Assembly (NCBI GenBank): GCA_035582835.1
Contig: JAYKAV010003443.1
Span: 992,588 to 1,056,587 of the forward strand
Reading direction: 5' to 3'
From: Phoebastria nigripes
Taxonomy: Eukaryota; Chordata; Aves; Procellariiformes; Diomedeidae
DNA length: 64,000 nt
Under the pieces are notes generated by a model. The model made no database searches and was not told the DNA's origin. It saw only the letters and a program-made list of their open reading frames with translations. This document shows, one piece after another, positions 1 to 14,100 of this stretch. A program made the translations under genes and the position numbers. Each line of letters starts with the position of its first letter. Position 1 is the stretch's first letter.

Positions 1-2539
1 TAATCTTCTTCAACGAATAGGGGAAAATGTCCCAAACAGTTCTTTATCCTCTTTGATATGGCCAGGATACATACCCTTAAACAAGTTCTACCTTAGGTAA
101 GTAATCCCCTGAGACAGGCTATCGCTTTCCATTGTCTTCACAGGTCCTATTTTAAATTTGAGGTACTTTGCAAATAGAGAGCAATATGAAAGAAAGAATT
201 CTAAATGGCATAAAAATAATTTTTAAAAGTATTGTGTACTCAGAAGTAGCATTACCTATATTAGGGTTACCATCCTGAGCATGAAAGAGCAGAANAAGGC
301 TTTGAGCTATATTCAGTAATAGATGTCATCCTGTCCTTTGCCTTCAGTGATAGGAACTAATTAATCTTGCACCTTTTTCTATTGCTCCACCAGACAGAAA
401 TTATTCCTTTTTTTGACAAAATAACTTTTGAACACGTGCAAGGAAGCTAATTGGTATTCCAATCTTTTGCTATGTTATGCCAAAGCTTCTATTCTGCCAC
501 TGTAGTATTACAATCTTTCTGTGGTCTCTGATCACTATCTTCTTACTTAAACAACTACCGCTAGTGTGACCACAAGCCGACCGTGTATACAAAAAGACCG
601 AACTAAGCCGTGGTTCTTCCAGAAAGCTGAAATGTACTCCTAGGTATTCCCATAGCCGCTCTTCCTTCCTTAGTACTGGAGTGCTCTCAGACTAATCATG
701 GGTGATGATCTTTGAAGGGAACAGAAGGATGTTCAATATGCAAATGCAACTACAACAGACAATGCTGTGCACACAATTTTGATTGTAAGAGCAGACCAAC
801 AGTCCATTAAACACTACATGCAGCTGTCATATTTTTGCATAAGGTCAGCTTTCATTACAGCACACCCCTCAGACCTGTATTTTACTTCGCATTTTGGGAG
901 GGACTAGGTCTTACTTCCCTTTTAATCTAATCTTCACAAGAGGCAGACGATTCACTCCTATGTAATCAACAGTGTATTTAATTATAAGTATTCGTTAGGC
1001 ATCCCCCATCTAAAAGATGAACAAGCCTGATGGTGTTTATGAGTCTGGACTAGTCTTCAGCAAAAGGTAGATTGACTGCAGACAATGAGATGGAATAGGA
1101 CAGATGCACTAGCCTGAAGTATTGATAGGTGGCTTGCTTATATCACAGCTGGATATTAAAAGCAGATGTATGTAATAGGGGAGATAAAACGTCAAAATGT
1201 AAGTTTAGCTAACCTAAAGTGCTGGTTTCTTTGCAGTGTGCTTTCAAATATCTTTTGACTCATAGAAATTAACTCAAACTACATTTCTATCCTAGGTAGA
1301 GGAAGATCAGCTACTTGTAGGCAGTGAGAACACACAGTATCAGTTTCCTTGATATATGCAACTTACTGAGGATATATGCATACAAAGTCAGATTTTGGTG
1401 GCAAGTCTCCCAAGACCATGAACAAAATCATCAAAGGAGTTGATGAAACCTGTACTGAATCCACTGCCATATTCTGAACCAACTGGGAAAACAAACACAA
1501 TTTCTTTTCTGACAATTTGTTGTTACAGAAAACATTAAGGACACGCTTCTGTTTAAAATAAAATTCATCTAGGCACAGTCATCAGTGTTTAATTAGAGAG
1601 CATGAATTATTGACCATGTGCTGCTGCTCTCTTCAAGCTTTAAAACTAGAGCCATGCAGACTCAAATCATGGCATGACAAAAGGGCATGTTGCTCTGAAT
1701 CATTTTCTAATGTGCTTTTTCTCGTTTTGACTGCAACCTTTCAGCAGTAAAATCAACTGAAGATGCTAAAAGCAAAAATATTAAAGGTGAATCTCCTTGT
1801 ATATTTGCAGGGAAAACATTTTAAACAAACCAAAGCTAAACGATATACCCTTATCAAGTCAAGCTTTGCCACGCTTAGTCTAATTTTCACCAGTTCCTTT
1901 GCTTGCAACTACAGTGTCTGTCTGATCCTAGAAAGTACTTTTAGGTTTTAATACATGTGCCCACTTGTCAGTAAAAGGTAGCTTTCATATGCATAGCTTG
2001 AGTAAGTTTTTCTCTCTGGTGATGTCTGTCCTACGAAACGTCTTGTCAAGAGAGGACTTACTGAGCCCAGTCAGGCATTGCCTGAAGTAACTTTGACTTG
2101 CAGTTATCCGAATCCCTGGGAAGAGAGTAGTCTACTCTGACCATATACATGAACCTTTTTATAACAGATCTCTGGGTTATTGTTGCACAGATTATGCGGT
2201 ACAGTTGTGAAGTAGGAGAGTATTTCAAATAAGAAAAGAGAAAATATTAGTCTTGCCAGGCTATTAAGTTTTCTGCTTGTGTTTGTAAAGCAACCCTCTC
2301 TAGCTCTTTTAGCTATTTCTTCCTTAATTAAAATAATCTTTTTGTTTTAGATGAAGAGATACACCAGTAGGTACTGTACGTTACTGGTCTCTTTCTTTTT
2401 TCCCTGTTTCTAGACCACCGCATGCTTGATGAACAAAATTTCTCTGCGCATGCTGTACTCCCAGGGCTGGCTTTCCAAACAGGTACAGCATCCCTAAATG
2501 CTTATATTTAGCCAATTTTTTTTCTGATTCTGTTCCCAG
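1..2539. other. AT-rich intergenic DNA
   Basis: Unique-looking AT-rich sequence with no coding exon, RNA gene or repeat that I recognise. Short open frames here have no family likeness. Confidence 0.7.
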
Positions 2540-2658
2540 GAGAGATTGTTCCTCACAAGCGTGTTACGAGAAGTCCCACTGTAGTCATGACTCTGCTAGA
2601 ACCCATTGCAGAGCTGGAGTTTTATATATCGTACAAGTACGAAGACATCAAGCGAGAG
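2540..2658 (+). other. Exon-like segment, unknown gene or transcript
   Basis: A strong acceptor (T-run, CTGATTCTGTTCCCAG ending 2539) precedes a 119-nt stretch that is open in one frame (EIVPHKRVTRSPTVVMTLLE and onward) and is followed by a good donor, GAG|GTAAAG at 2658/2659. The frame stays open to 2890. I recognise no protein family, and the opposite strand is also open over part of it, so this may be chance or a non-coding RNA exon. Confidence 0.2.
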
Positions 2659-5600
2659 GTAAAGCCTTGTACTGCTGAAGTCAACAGCGAAACTCCAGGG
2701 CAATATCCAGGGTTTGGTTTTGAGCAACATGAGATTTGTATGGAAGGTTCTTTAGTATGGTCTAGCTCTAACAGCAGGAAAATGCTACATCCCTGTGAGG
2801 TCAAGTTCATTTCTTTTATTACAGCAAGTTGCTCTTGTCCTTTTTCATATGAGTCTATATTGCATATAGTAATAAATAGAACCATTCTGTAATAAGGTTA
2901 AAATTCAAATTTTACAGTATGAAAAATATATGATATAGAAAATACAGTGAAATTGTATAAAATGTAATGAACAGGCCCTCAGTGAACAAACAGAGATTGC
3001 ATCTGAACTAAACTACTCTTGGCAAAATCAATTACAAAAGTATCTGGAAAGAAATATGCACTCTATTAATTTTGTATTTTGATGAACATGTTTTATGCAT
3101 TTATTAAAATATCTTTTAGACTAAGTAACATTTTAAAGACCAAAAAGAGAAGTAAATATTTTATTCAAACCAGTTGTGTCCAACATCCAAAGTTTATTAT
3201 ATGTGCTATGGGTAAGTGATTTAAAATTCATAAAGCCGCCCTGGTTTGTATAAGAAAGCAATTTTGCTTTATACAGAGAAACTTACTCTGAAAAGTAAAA
3301 CTAAGCATTTTGTCGGAAAAATACCTTAAAACAGATATATCATCTGTAATAACAGGTATGGGTTTCCTTTCTATTTTCTTTTGTATTTTTTTCAATCACA
3401 GTTAAGCTGTGGATATTTGCCAGAATTTTACTGAGCCTTCTTCTGTGCTTACCTCAAGCTAAAGAGATTTGGCTGCAAATCTGCTTCAGGGCTGCCAAGC
3501 CTTTACTGGGAGATTTACTTCTGAAGGTTTTCCTTCATTTTGGTTTAAAGAGTTTACTAAGACCTACAATTTTTTTTTTTTTTTTGCTATATAGTTAGTA
3601 ACAATCATTAATATTTCTTCACAAAGAGCACCATTGTGAGAGCCCTCAAGGTGTAATGCATGAGTAAAGAAAACATCCTCCGAAACATTCCGAATAAAGG
3701 CTTGATAAAGCATAACAAGGAAGCAATACAGAACCATTGGTCCTGTACCTATATATCATCCACAACATTTCTTTCTACTTGACACACTGAAAGTCAAATG
3801 AGTATTTTGCATGATTTTCCAATATCTGTTACAAGGCAGTTGAGTCACTGAGAACCTGTTATGTTACACAGTGTTTAGACTGTTGTACAGTTATACTACA
3901 GTCAGATGCTGATTGTTTCCTTTTAACTTTCAGGTACAGCAGGGAGCAATGTTCAAACCCTCGCTGTAGAAACCGGATAGAAAGATAAGGATTATGATGA
4001 GGCTGGACTTTTTGGGAAACGGTAATTAGGGCCAAGCAGAAAGATTAATCTAAATCCAAGGCTGATATTTTTTAAAGTTCTTTTGGGTTATCAGTAGGTT
4101 TTGTCCAGANAGAGGACATGTGTGTCAACAAAAACATGTAGAGGAAAGTAACGTGCCAATGCCCGAGAGGCCATTCATGCCCCTTCTCTTTAGAAGGTGT
4201 TAAAACTGTTCAGCTGTTTCACCTCTGATGCTGAAAATTCAAAAGTTGGAGCTAATTTAGGTTTTGATTACAGTTGTCTTCAATCATCTAAATACTGTCG
4301 TTAACTGAAACTATGGAGTGAGAATTCCTGCCCNAGCCCTTTTCCACTCTTTCCCCCTCCTCACATCATCTACTGCTCCATCTCCCTGCTCCCTCAAAAG
4401 TCTCCATCAGGACATGCCATTGTATCTCAATACTAGTGCAGAACAACATAGGGCTGGTGGACATAGGTTTTAACCTGTATAAATGATCTTTATTCCCGTT
4501 AGGAACACTTTAATAGGATTCAGTGCTGTTTTCTATGGTGCACCACTGAATTTGATATATACGAGGAACAAAAGAGGAGCTGACATTCTCACAGGTTTGT
4601 TTTTGTAATACTTTAAACATCTCTGAACTTCTCAAGAGTGACTCGTTCCTGAATGACTTGGAGTTTTACAGTCTTTGTAGGATATGTTTTCAAGGTTTCT
4701 ATTCGTAGAAATACAATGNTATACAATATACATGTGTACACATGCACATGTACTTTGTATGTATATTACGTTGTGTGTGTGTATATATATAGCTTATACA
4801 TTCTATACATAGAGAGAAGGTAGGTGACAATGGAAGTTTAGGAGGGAGAGGGCACTGAATTCTCATTTACGATTTCATGGAGGGTGAAGAAAAATATGGC
4901 TTGAAGGGAATACAAGCAAAGAACTAGCAATGAGAAGGGCTCTGTGGGATGGGCACATCTAAGGATGAGGGAGACATGAAAAAATTCTTATATGCTCTGT
5001 ATAAATGAAAAAGAATGGTGGCATTTTGTAATATGTGTGTCNCTTGTTTAAATCTGCATTAGCTAGTCATAGCTGACTGAAAGTTTTCCCTCCAGCAGCA
5101 ACTAAAACTAACATCAAGACTAATAACTCACATCCACCAGGCAAAAATCAGGACTGACCACTTTCATGCAAAATGTCTCCTCCTTTGCAAAAACAAAACA
5201 AAATTAAAGTTTGGTTATCTCTATTTCTGACCTTTGTCTTTTTCAACAAAAAGCAGTGTTTACGTCAAGGCAAATCTTCAGGAATTTTATTTTTGTCATG
5301 CATTGTTTCAGATTTTCTTAAAGAGGTTTTGCTCTATTTGAAAGTATATCAGCTGTAAGAGTTTTGCCTGCCTTAAAACAAATATTGTGTTCATTGTACG
5401 CAGGGTTGTAAGCCACGTGCCAGTCTAAACAGGGAAATAGCACAGGGCACGTCAGGCGAAGACTGAGAAAGGCAATGGTAGACGAGGAATAAGCAGAAGT
5501 TTTAGTACCTTACCTTCCCACTGCTCACCAGATGAAATCTCTTTGACATTAATAACTGCTGCCGGTTTTGTTCTCTGATGGTTTTGTATCATAACCCAAC

Positions 5601-6989
5601 ATCTATCTACATGTTATTGCAGACCTAGGATATGTCTTTGTTTTTGCAAAGAAAGCTCCCAATTTTTATGCCTTGAGGTTGATTAAATTGTACTTCAGAC
5701 ACCTAAAGGTCATGAGTCGGATTTTTAGGATTAAATAGGCAACCCAAGGCCTTCTTAGCACATGTGCTACCAACATCCAGCTGAGGCCGGCTGGGTCCTG
5801 CCTGCCCTGTGCCCATGCATCCTTCTTATGCAAGCAAATCATCCAGATAAGGACAAGCTCGTGCCTACCTCACACCTGAACACAAGGTCAGGAAGCGGCC
5901 AGGAGCTCTCAACTTCTGCAACTTCACCATAACCTTTGTGGTGCCACGTCTTAGATCTGCTGAAGTTCACATCAGAATTTAAACTATGTTGTTACTTTAC
6001 ATTCCGAACAGCGAGGAGAACTGTCTGCACTGTAGACTTATGCCAAGTGCTAGCTCAACTGCAAATGTAAATTTTACGTACAGTTTGTTTCTGCCATTTA
6101 AAGAATTTATAGCATAGCTGTTTTTAAATTAATGCTCCAGTTCCCAATAATGCGGCAATTTCTTCAATAAAGAAATAGCTTTTTTTTTTAAATAGGAAAC
6201 TCTTATTATGGATTTTGCTTAATTTCAAAGGACTTTTTCAGTCTCTCCTGATGTTTTTTTTAATGTTGCACCTGGTCAAATGAAACATTGTATTTATCAA
6301 AATGAAACAGCACATTACATTTTTACTATGTTAGATTATGCGTTAACTTAATCAACACTTCAAAAACAAGTATTGTTTCAGAACAAAGACTTTGAATGTA
6401 ATCATCCTGGTTTTTCCTGTTTTATTTATAAATAACAATACGCCGATGTTTTTTCCTCAGAATGTTTCAGTTTCAGTGAAAAGGTGCTTTCCAATTAAAA
6501 AAAATCTCACTTTGGGAAATTTTTGAGCATTGATCCACAGGGAATGATTTGCTCAGCCTTCTTTTATACCATGCTCTGGTTCTATGATAGGTTAGTGGTT
6601 TAATGGATCAAGGATGGTGCATAAGTCAAATAGAATCACAAGGCAATTTTGTCACAATATCTTAAAGGCTGGGTTTTTTCGGGGGCGGGGGAATACATTG
6701 CAGGATACAAGCTGGGCTTTTTTTAAAAAAAAAAAAAACAAAACCAAAAACAAAACAAACAAACAAACAAACAACAAACCAAACTTGTTCACTGTCTCCA
6801 GACACCCACAAGCCACTAAGTAAATTTTTTTCTTTCCTTTGAAAAGCAGACCCAGTTCAACCTTCCAGCAGGTTTAAGAAATATCTATTTTTGCAGTTAC
6901 AGTGATAAAGCTTTGAACCTTTCCCCCCGCTCCCCCAAAAAGAGATTGCAAGGCTTGCTCCCACTTGCTATGCTGTTTATGAGCCTAGG
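2659..6989. other. AT-rich intergenic DNA with simple repeats
   Basis: Low-GC sequence with a T16 run (3570-3585), a (TG)n/(TA)n microsatellite (about 4771-4791) and an A-rich CAAA repeat (6725-6779). No gene seen. Confidence 0.7.
6725..6779 (+). repeat. A-rich tract grading into (CAAA)n
   Basis: A run of A bases followed by about five CAAA units and related A/C-rich spacers. Simple-sequence DNA; the short frame through it encodes only Lys/Asn/Thr-rich low complexity. Confidence 0.9.
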
Positions 6990-7793
6990 GAGAGGGTTAC
7001 TGTGCNTAGCCCCGTCGGTGCAGGCCCCGAAACGAAGGTTTAAGACTACAGAACAAAACCTGACTATAAAGGAGCAAAGGGTTCCCACACGACATAAAAC
7101 TTCCACGTCGAGTGTCGACGTTTTTAGCGATGGGAAAGCNCGAAGTGGGAGTAAGCGACACTCTTCCTTTCCATCTGCTGAAGCCGCTCCCCAGAGCCCG
7201 CAGTGGGAGCGGGGCTGGCTCCTCAGAAACACGCGGCCCTGTGTTTGGGGGCCTCCCCCAATTAGTCCTGTAATTTACTGTCACTTAATAAGACGGACCG
7301 AGAAACTTGCGCCGGTAGGGATGGAAAAATCCTGGCCTCCAGCTGGGGTGGGTGTTCTCGGAGTTAGCCCAGCTCTCAAGCAGGTACAAAAGGCGCCCAC
7401 AGCTGAAGCTGGGGACACAGAAAGGAGACCTTCAGCCCCCGATGAATTACACACCAGCGCGAGGCCCCAGGAACAGCAGATCAGCTCTCACTTTGAAGGA
7501 TAAATCAAAGCTTTAATCGGGCCTGTCAGTAAAGCAGGTGTTTTGACTGCCTTTATGGTTCATTTTTATGCAAAAGGGTTGTGGGGATACAGAAATCACG
7601 GGGGATTGAAAATAAATGGCACTGACAGCACTGATCCCACCAGGCGAGGGGGCCAAAATCGGTCTGTCTTTTCATATTATGAAATATACCTAACGGCAGG
7701 CTCTTTAAACCCCGCTTACACAATGCGCTGTCTGTGCGCCCAGGACTTTCCTTTCTCTCCTTTTCCTCCTTTCCTCCCCCGCTTCTTCTTTTC

Positions 7794-7826
<33 letters not shown>

Positions 7827-8170
7827 TTTTATGCCAGGGGCCCTTTTCTATTCTCTGGTGATGAACTGCCCCAGCAGCCACAGCAGGTTCAGAATGTTAA
7901 AGAGCCGCCACTCACCCGAGCCAACAAAAGGATCCCGTTTTAAAGGGCTTAAAGGACACTGTAGACACTACCCGCGGCCCCATTTTAGGATAACGTCTTT
8001 TTCATCGTGGTTTTCAGCATCCGACAACAGCCACAAATGAAACGTCATAAAAATGTGTCAATGCAAATTTTCTAGCGAGGGGACGCATCATTAAGAGAGG
8101 GGCTTAGGCGGCAGTGCCGCGGGGTCCGCGCTGCTCAGGCTCGTCTCTCCCGTGTAGAGGCTGTTTTGTG
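6990..8170. promoter_or_regulatory. CpG-rich island in the gene desert (candidate enhancer, promoter or conserved element)
   Basis: CpG dinucleotides are frequent at about 7005-7320 and 7970-8160 (examples: ACGTCGAGTGTCGACG, GCCGCGGGGTCCGCGC), against CpG-poor flanks. Between them lies a pyrimidine tract. The segment contains an octamer ATGCAAAT near 8060. The + strand is open from 6913 to 7503 (196 codons), but the minus strand is open too and no domain is visible, so I do not call a gene. Retained CpGs suggest an unmethylated regulatory element. Confidence 0.4.
7747..7830 (+). repeat. Polypyrimidine tract ending in T23
   Basis: About 80 nt of C/T with a single G, made of TTTTC-like units and ending in 23 T bases. 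Low-complexity DNA lying between the two CpG-dense halves of the island. Confidence 0.92.
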
Positions 8171-11100
8171 GGCTGAGAGTGGGCACCCACAGCTACCCAG
8201 ATTTATACTTTAATACCGAGATTTAACTTCACTTAATTCCAAAGTCTCAATATTACTAGCGGGCATAATTTTTTAAGTTCTTTAAATAAAAAGTTTGAGC
8301 ACACTGAAGTTGAATCATTGTAGCATCCTGTAATATTTAAACAGTGGTTGAGGAGTGTTCTAATGTAGCACACTTTTCCAGAAAGAAAAAAAATGAGGGC
8401 CTTTTTCTTTGGTTCTGCTATAACTCAATACTTTTTACAGTGTATTCTGTAACATAATTTGAAATATTACTGCAGGGCATTGCTAGTAAATTTCATTTAT
8501 CATTTACAAGCCATAAAGCAAGCAGGGAAGAAAAAAAAAAAAGGCAAGTGCTTCCCCTCCTGTAGTTTCACACACAGAGTTATTCATGTCTAGTGCCTCA
8601 CCACTCACAAATGACAGTTTTTCACCAGCTTTAGTAAGGAATTGATTCTTTTCTCTTTCCATATAAATTAAAACCTGTATTTAAAAAAGCAACGCCCAGC
8701 TGGCATATCCTTAGGACAGATTGCCTGAGGACAACTTTTTAAAAACTTTTTATGGATTACATGTAAATTAAGAAATTCATTATGCTTGATTGTGATCATT
8801 CATACTGCTGTTTCTAGACAGAAAACTTTGCATCTTTGTGAAGAAAAAAAAAAAAAGATGCATTTTATGACTTAGTTGCATAGGAAATGAGATCACTATC
8901 CCTTTTTTCAAGGTAGGCTGATGCCCTCAGTCTCTATAAATGTTTATGCATCTTTGGTTTTTGACCCACTAAACTACTTCGTGAATTCCAAAATTCAAAA
9001 GGAAATTTAACTAATACGTAAAAGTCACCATACTTTCACCAAAAAAAAAAGTATTTGTGGGCTTCTTGCAAGTAATTTAGACTCTGATTTTCCAAACACA
9101 CATTTTTATCTTTACCCACATAATAATACCATTTAAAATAGTGAGATTATTTTACTTATAAAATACGTATTTTCTACTCAAGGCCTAGGTATTGCACATT
9201 AGCACTGGCACTCATGTTGCCTTTCTACCAAACTTAATTTCAGTATAATTTCTCATGCCAATGAAGTTATTCCATGCCAATAAAATTCCATACATGCTTG
9301 CAGTATTGAGCCTTGAAACCCCAATTTTCTCAAATATTTCAGGGCCACAGTTTATGCAAGCTTTGAAAATTAACTGCTTCCAATAATTTGCTTGAAGAAA
9401 GATGATACAAGTCATTAATCATGGCAAATATATTTAGGTACTGCAGACGTTAGCTGAAAATTCATTAACTTTTCTCTCTGGAAGAGTTGCTATGCTCAAT
9501 AATATTTTGGATGTTTAGATCATAAGGTAATTGCAACGTTTTGATTAACAGTCTCTTCAGAAAAAAGCTCAACAAAATTTAACAAGAATTAAAAGTCTAA
9601 TTCAAATTTGCAAAGTCCCTGCTCCTGGTCACCTGTTTAAGATTCTTGCTGTGAGTCCACTAGCTGTTAGTCTAGGCATAATACNATTATTACAACCAGT
9701 AATTAATAAGTAATACAACAATATTTATCTGCATTCATCTTCCACAGAGTTGCAATGATTTTTCTAATTAAGCGCATTACTGGGATCTGGTTTGTAGACC
9801 AGCCTACGAGTGGCTGCATTGTCCTGAGTAGAGGGGATTTTTTTGGCATAAGAAAATGTTTAAACAACTAAACCTTTTGATATGCACTGTTAGGAAATGC
9901 CTTAGCTCTGAACAACGCACACATCACTTGTGGGAGTAGAATCAAACATTCCCATTTTTTAATTTCAGGTCAATTGTTTCTGATTAGTCTGCCATGGACA
10001 AAACTCAGTTTTCTGCTTTCCGTTAGAACTTTATCTTACTCATGAGTAATTTTGGTATTGACAGCTTCTCATCTACCTCATATCAAAATGTCAAATCTTT
10101 CCATCGTTCGTTGTCTCCAATAATTTCAGATATGACCTAACATGCGGGGATGAATTCTGACTCACATATACCAAAATGCCAACATACGGGCATGAATTGG
10201 AGTGAATTGAAGGGGAATATATTGCAAAATTGTAAATCAGCTGGCGAATATTTCAGTATAAATCTTCAAAGCTCAGTCTTGAAGGTGTCTGTAAATGTGC
10301 ATGGGTGGGTTGCACCCTCATCATTCCTGGCTAGAGCTGTCTTTTGCCCTCACTACCCTCGGTCCAAAGACAATCTGCTTCCACCCATTTCCTACCCAGT
10401 GGCATGATGTGGCAAGAGTTTATTTTTACCATGTGTTTGCATCGCTCCTTTCACAGTGGGATTTCAGCCCACAGTGGGACATCTAGACACTGCTGAAATA
10501 CAAAAAATAACAAGCAATAGTACCTTCAAGCTAAAGATTTAGTCCCCAGATATTCTCAGAATCACTAAAAACTGCAAATACTGAACAGCTCATCCAACAC
10601 CAGAAAAACCACAAAAAGAAAACAGTGTCAGATGGAGAGAGGAGGAGGAGGAGGAGGAGAGGGGTTGAAAAAATTTACTTACTGAAGATAGTGTTTGGTT
10701 GTTGTTTTGGGGGGTTTTTTTGTAAGCCACATAGACCAATTCTAATGTTCACTGCTTTCAGGTTTCTAAATGGATTACAAATGCTGGGTTTGATTTAAGC
10801 ATATTTAAATGGACAGGCAGCCTACTTTTAAGAGGCTCTGTCTCAATTGGTAGGTAGTACATAATGTAGTTGTCATGACCATGCTGTGGCCCTATCCCCC
10901 TTCTTTTAATGAAAAACAGATGTGGGTGTACCTGCATTAGTCTGTTTTTTACTTCGTTAAGGAATCAGGAGGATCTAAGCCACACATGTAGGCATACAAG
11001 CCCAGGAGCTCTGGTCTTGGTTTTCAGTTTAACATTCACGTCAAACTTGCTGTATTTAGCACTGATTTGTGAAGACATAGGATGGAACATGAGTAACATG

Positions 11101-14100
11101 TTCTCCCCCAGGCTTCTCAGGCCTTTGGGGCTGCTTTTTTTTCAATGGGGCCCTCCCTGGTAGCTCAAGATTGTTAAATACCTAGATATGTTGTAAGACC
11201 AGCTTTTCCATCCCTGTCTAAAAATAGATGGAAGATTAGCAACAATAATTTAAAATGGACTTTGTGAAGACAGATTAANTATAGTTCACATTCCTTTAGT
11301 GTCATTTCATGGGATCTGTTTACATGCTGATGAATACGGAAGGGGTAGCGGAGAGTTTGCAGATGTTGTTTCGTTATGCTTAGACTGTAGCTCGAACAGA
11401 GATTAAACTTGCATGAGCGCGTAAGACTTATGGAGAATGTCAATAGCTCATTGACACCCTCAAATGGTCAGAACCTCAGCTCCTCCTCCCATCAAGTAGT
11501 TACAATACCTTGCTCAAACAGAAGTTATAAGAAACTACAATTGAATCATCACTACCAGAATAATTGCCTGAAGTTCTTTTATATATTCCTTAAGGTTGCT
11601 TGTCCGTAGTCATAACCCAAACGGTTTAGAGGTTTGGCATTAACATTGCAATACAAGCTAATAATGACCTTAGGCTTATTACTTACGATTACCAACGTTG
11701 GTGAGTTACTCTTTAATTTGTGACTAATGTGCTAAAACTGATTTGAATTTTAAGCCCCTCAGTATAACATGTGTTCTAGCCTGAGTCAAAAGCTCCTTTT
11801 GATCGTTACTTTGAACAGCTATTCCTATCTTCAATGGTAATGTTTAAATCTTGTCCCTATATGCTGTACTTACAAGTTACAAGACTGGTACTATTTGCAT
11901 TACACAAGACATAAATAAAAATCTTTTTAGTAACTCAATATCTTGATTAGTTACTTAAATTATCATCATTAAGATTAGACAGGATATGAATAAAAGAACA
12001 ATCTTTTTCAGTAATTCAATTAGTAATGATTAATGATTTGTACATAAATTTTTTTTAATTTATATTCACACTTGCCTGAAGAATGCTGGCCTTTCAATTT
12101 TAAAAAAATATTGAAACAGAGAATGCAAATCAAGTGTTTTGTTGCCTTTAAAATATAATGCCTCTCAAAACTGCTAAAATTATTCCTCTCAAACAATATA
12201 TAATTAAGCAGTAGAACTTGCTGCCACAAGCATACTGCCATCATGTCAGAAAACATATAGATTTTATTTAATGTGAAAAGTAAGAAGATAACGGACAGTC
12301 AACACAATAAGTATATTTTTAAAAACATTACGTATCGAAGCATCATTTAGATTATAGTGAAATAGGGCATAATATAATGTATTTAATTATGAAATAAGAT
12401 TGGTTTTTATTTGCTAGAAAAAAGGAAGTATTTCAGGGGTATATATTACAGGTCATTAAAAAAAAAATAAAAATCTTTAGTTGTCCTGCTTTATCTTTGT
12501 ATTTTGTTTAGAAATATGAAAATAATATGCTTGGGTAAATTTATAGGTTTTTATCGGAAAAATATATAAAAAATGTAAAGCCTAACCTCTTATTTGCTAC
12601 TTGTAAAAGAAAATATTACAAAATTCCAAGGGATTTTGTAATTCAAAGCAGATTTGAAATTGTGAATATGGATTTTTTTCACGGGAAAAAATCCTTCTGT
12701 ATGTCACTGAATTTTATTACATACTTTTATGTTTCTGAACATAAACAAACACTAATTGACAAAAATGTACATGTAGGCCACTTAGTAATTCTCTCCTTCT
12801 ATTCTCAGCTCTATCAGAACACATTCTCAGTAAGAAAAACTGATTTGCTGTGTCACTGCCTATGAAAATAAGCATAAAAAAATTTATACTATCCATATTT
12901 TTGCCAGTTTGTTTGCCAGTTTCTGCTAATGTTGCATTTACTTAAAATATCCAATTTATATGATGGTGAGTATCAGCCTTTCTAGCAGTACAAGTATAAC
13001 ACCATTCTTAATAGTCTGATTCGTATCTATACATTTCTCTGCCACATAGTCCATCTTGTTTTTGTTTTTTTGCCTTTATCCACTTCTTTGCAATAAACAA
13101 GTTGGCAATCTTTTGGGAGAAAAATCAACAGGTATTTAAACATGTCATGATTTGGCAGTAAATAATTAAATCAACATTTCATGACTTACAGTTGAATACT
13201 CATGGAGTGTTTAACTAAAATGAAACCACAATACTTATTTGGTTGAATTCCTCGTTTAACAGTTTACAATTCCAATTCATGTTTCACAGGCTAAAGAAAT
13301 TTCTCCTTATTTCCCAAATGGTAAAGGAAGATATAAGTAAAAAGTAATATAAAGAAAAAGTGGTAGCTGAAAAGCGTTTATTTTAATGGCCTTTCATCGT
13401 GTGACTGTGAGAATATTTATGCCCATCCCCTATTTTCCCAAGACCTCTTCTCTCCTGTCCCCATTAGGAGGGTCCTAAAGCGGCCCCAACTGGAGCCAGA
13501 GTAAAAGTAAGAAAAAATAACCCACAATATGAATTTTATTTTTCAGAACATTCTGATCTAGATATTAAATAGCTATTTCCATTAGGCTGTTCATGTTTCT
13601 TCTAATGACAGTTGCATTCTATGGATATAGAGTTGGGATTTTTTTTTGTTTGGGTTTTGTTGTGGGGGTGGGGGTTTTTTGTTTGGGTTTGTTTTGTTTT
13701 TTTTTTCACCCAGGAGGTAGAATAGTCTCATTTATCTGATTATAGTTCAAACTCTGTCAGTTTTGATTATATTCTTCCCCTTCTGCTCNTCGCTGCTCAA
13801 CAAAAAGGCTAATGGTAGCTACTCATCTCCTGTGGTGAAGAAGGTGACCATGAGCTTCCCTGGACTTCTCCATCAGATGGCAAGTAACAAGCTACTTCAG
13901 ACATCTACAATATAAACCTCTTTTTGGATCTCCCCTAGCTTTACACAGGAAAGCACTCGTAGAATATAAAACCTTGAGTAATGCACTGGGCTGTCCTTTC
14001 ATTCAGAAGTATCCAAGATCAAAGGCAAGCCTTCCCCAAAACACAGTAATAATCAGTTAATCAGTTTGGCCAGATATTGTAGCTGATTGATATAAATCTG

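Noticed and set aside
2622..2885. Minus-strand 87-codon frame opposite the exon-like segment
   Set aside because: No domain, no splice context, and it overlaps the better plus-strand candidate.
7543..8040. 165-codon frame on the + strand
   Set aside because: Its middle is a poly-Phe/Ser/Pro translation of a pyrimidine tract.
13652..13687. G-quadruplex
   Set aside because: Four G-runs are present but two loops are 9-10 nt and two runs are only three G, so stability is doubtful.
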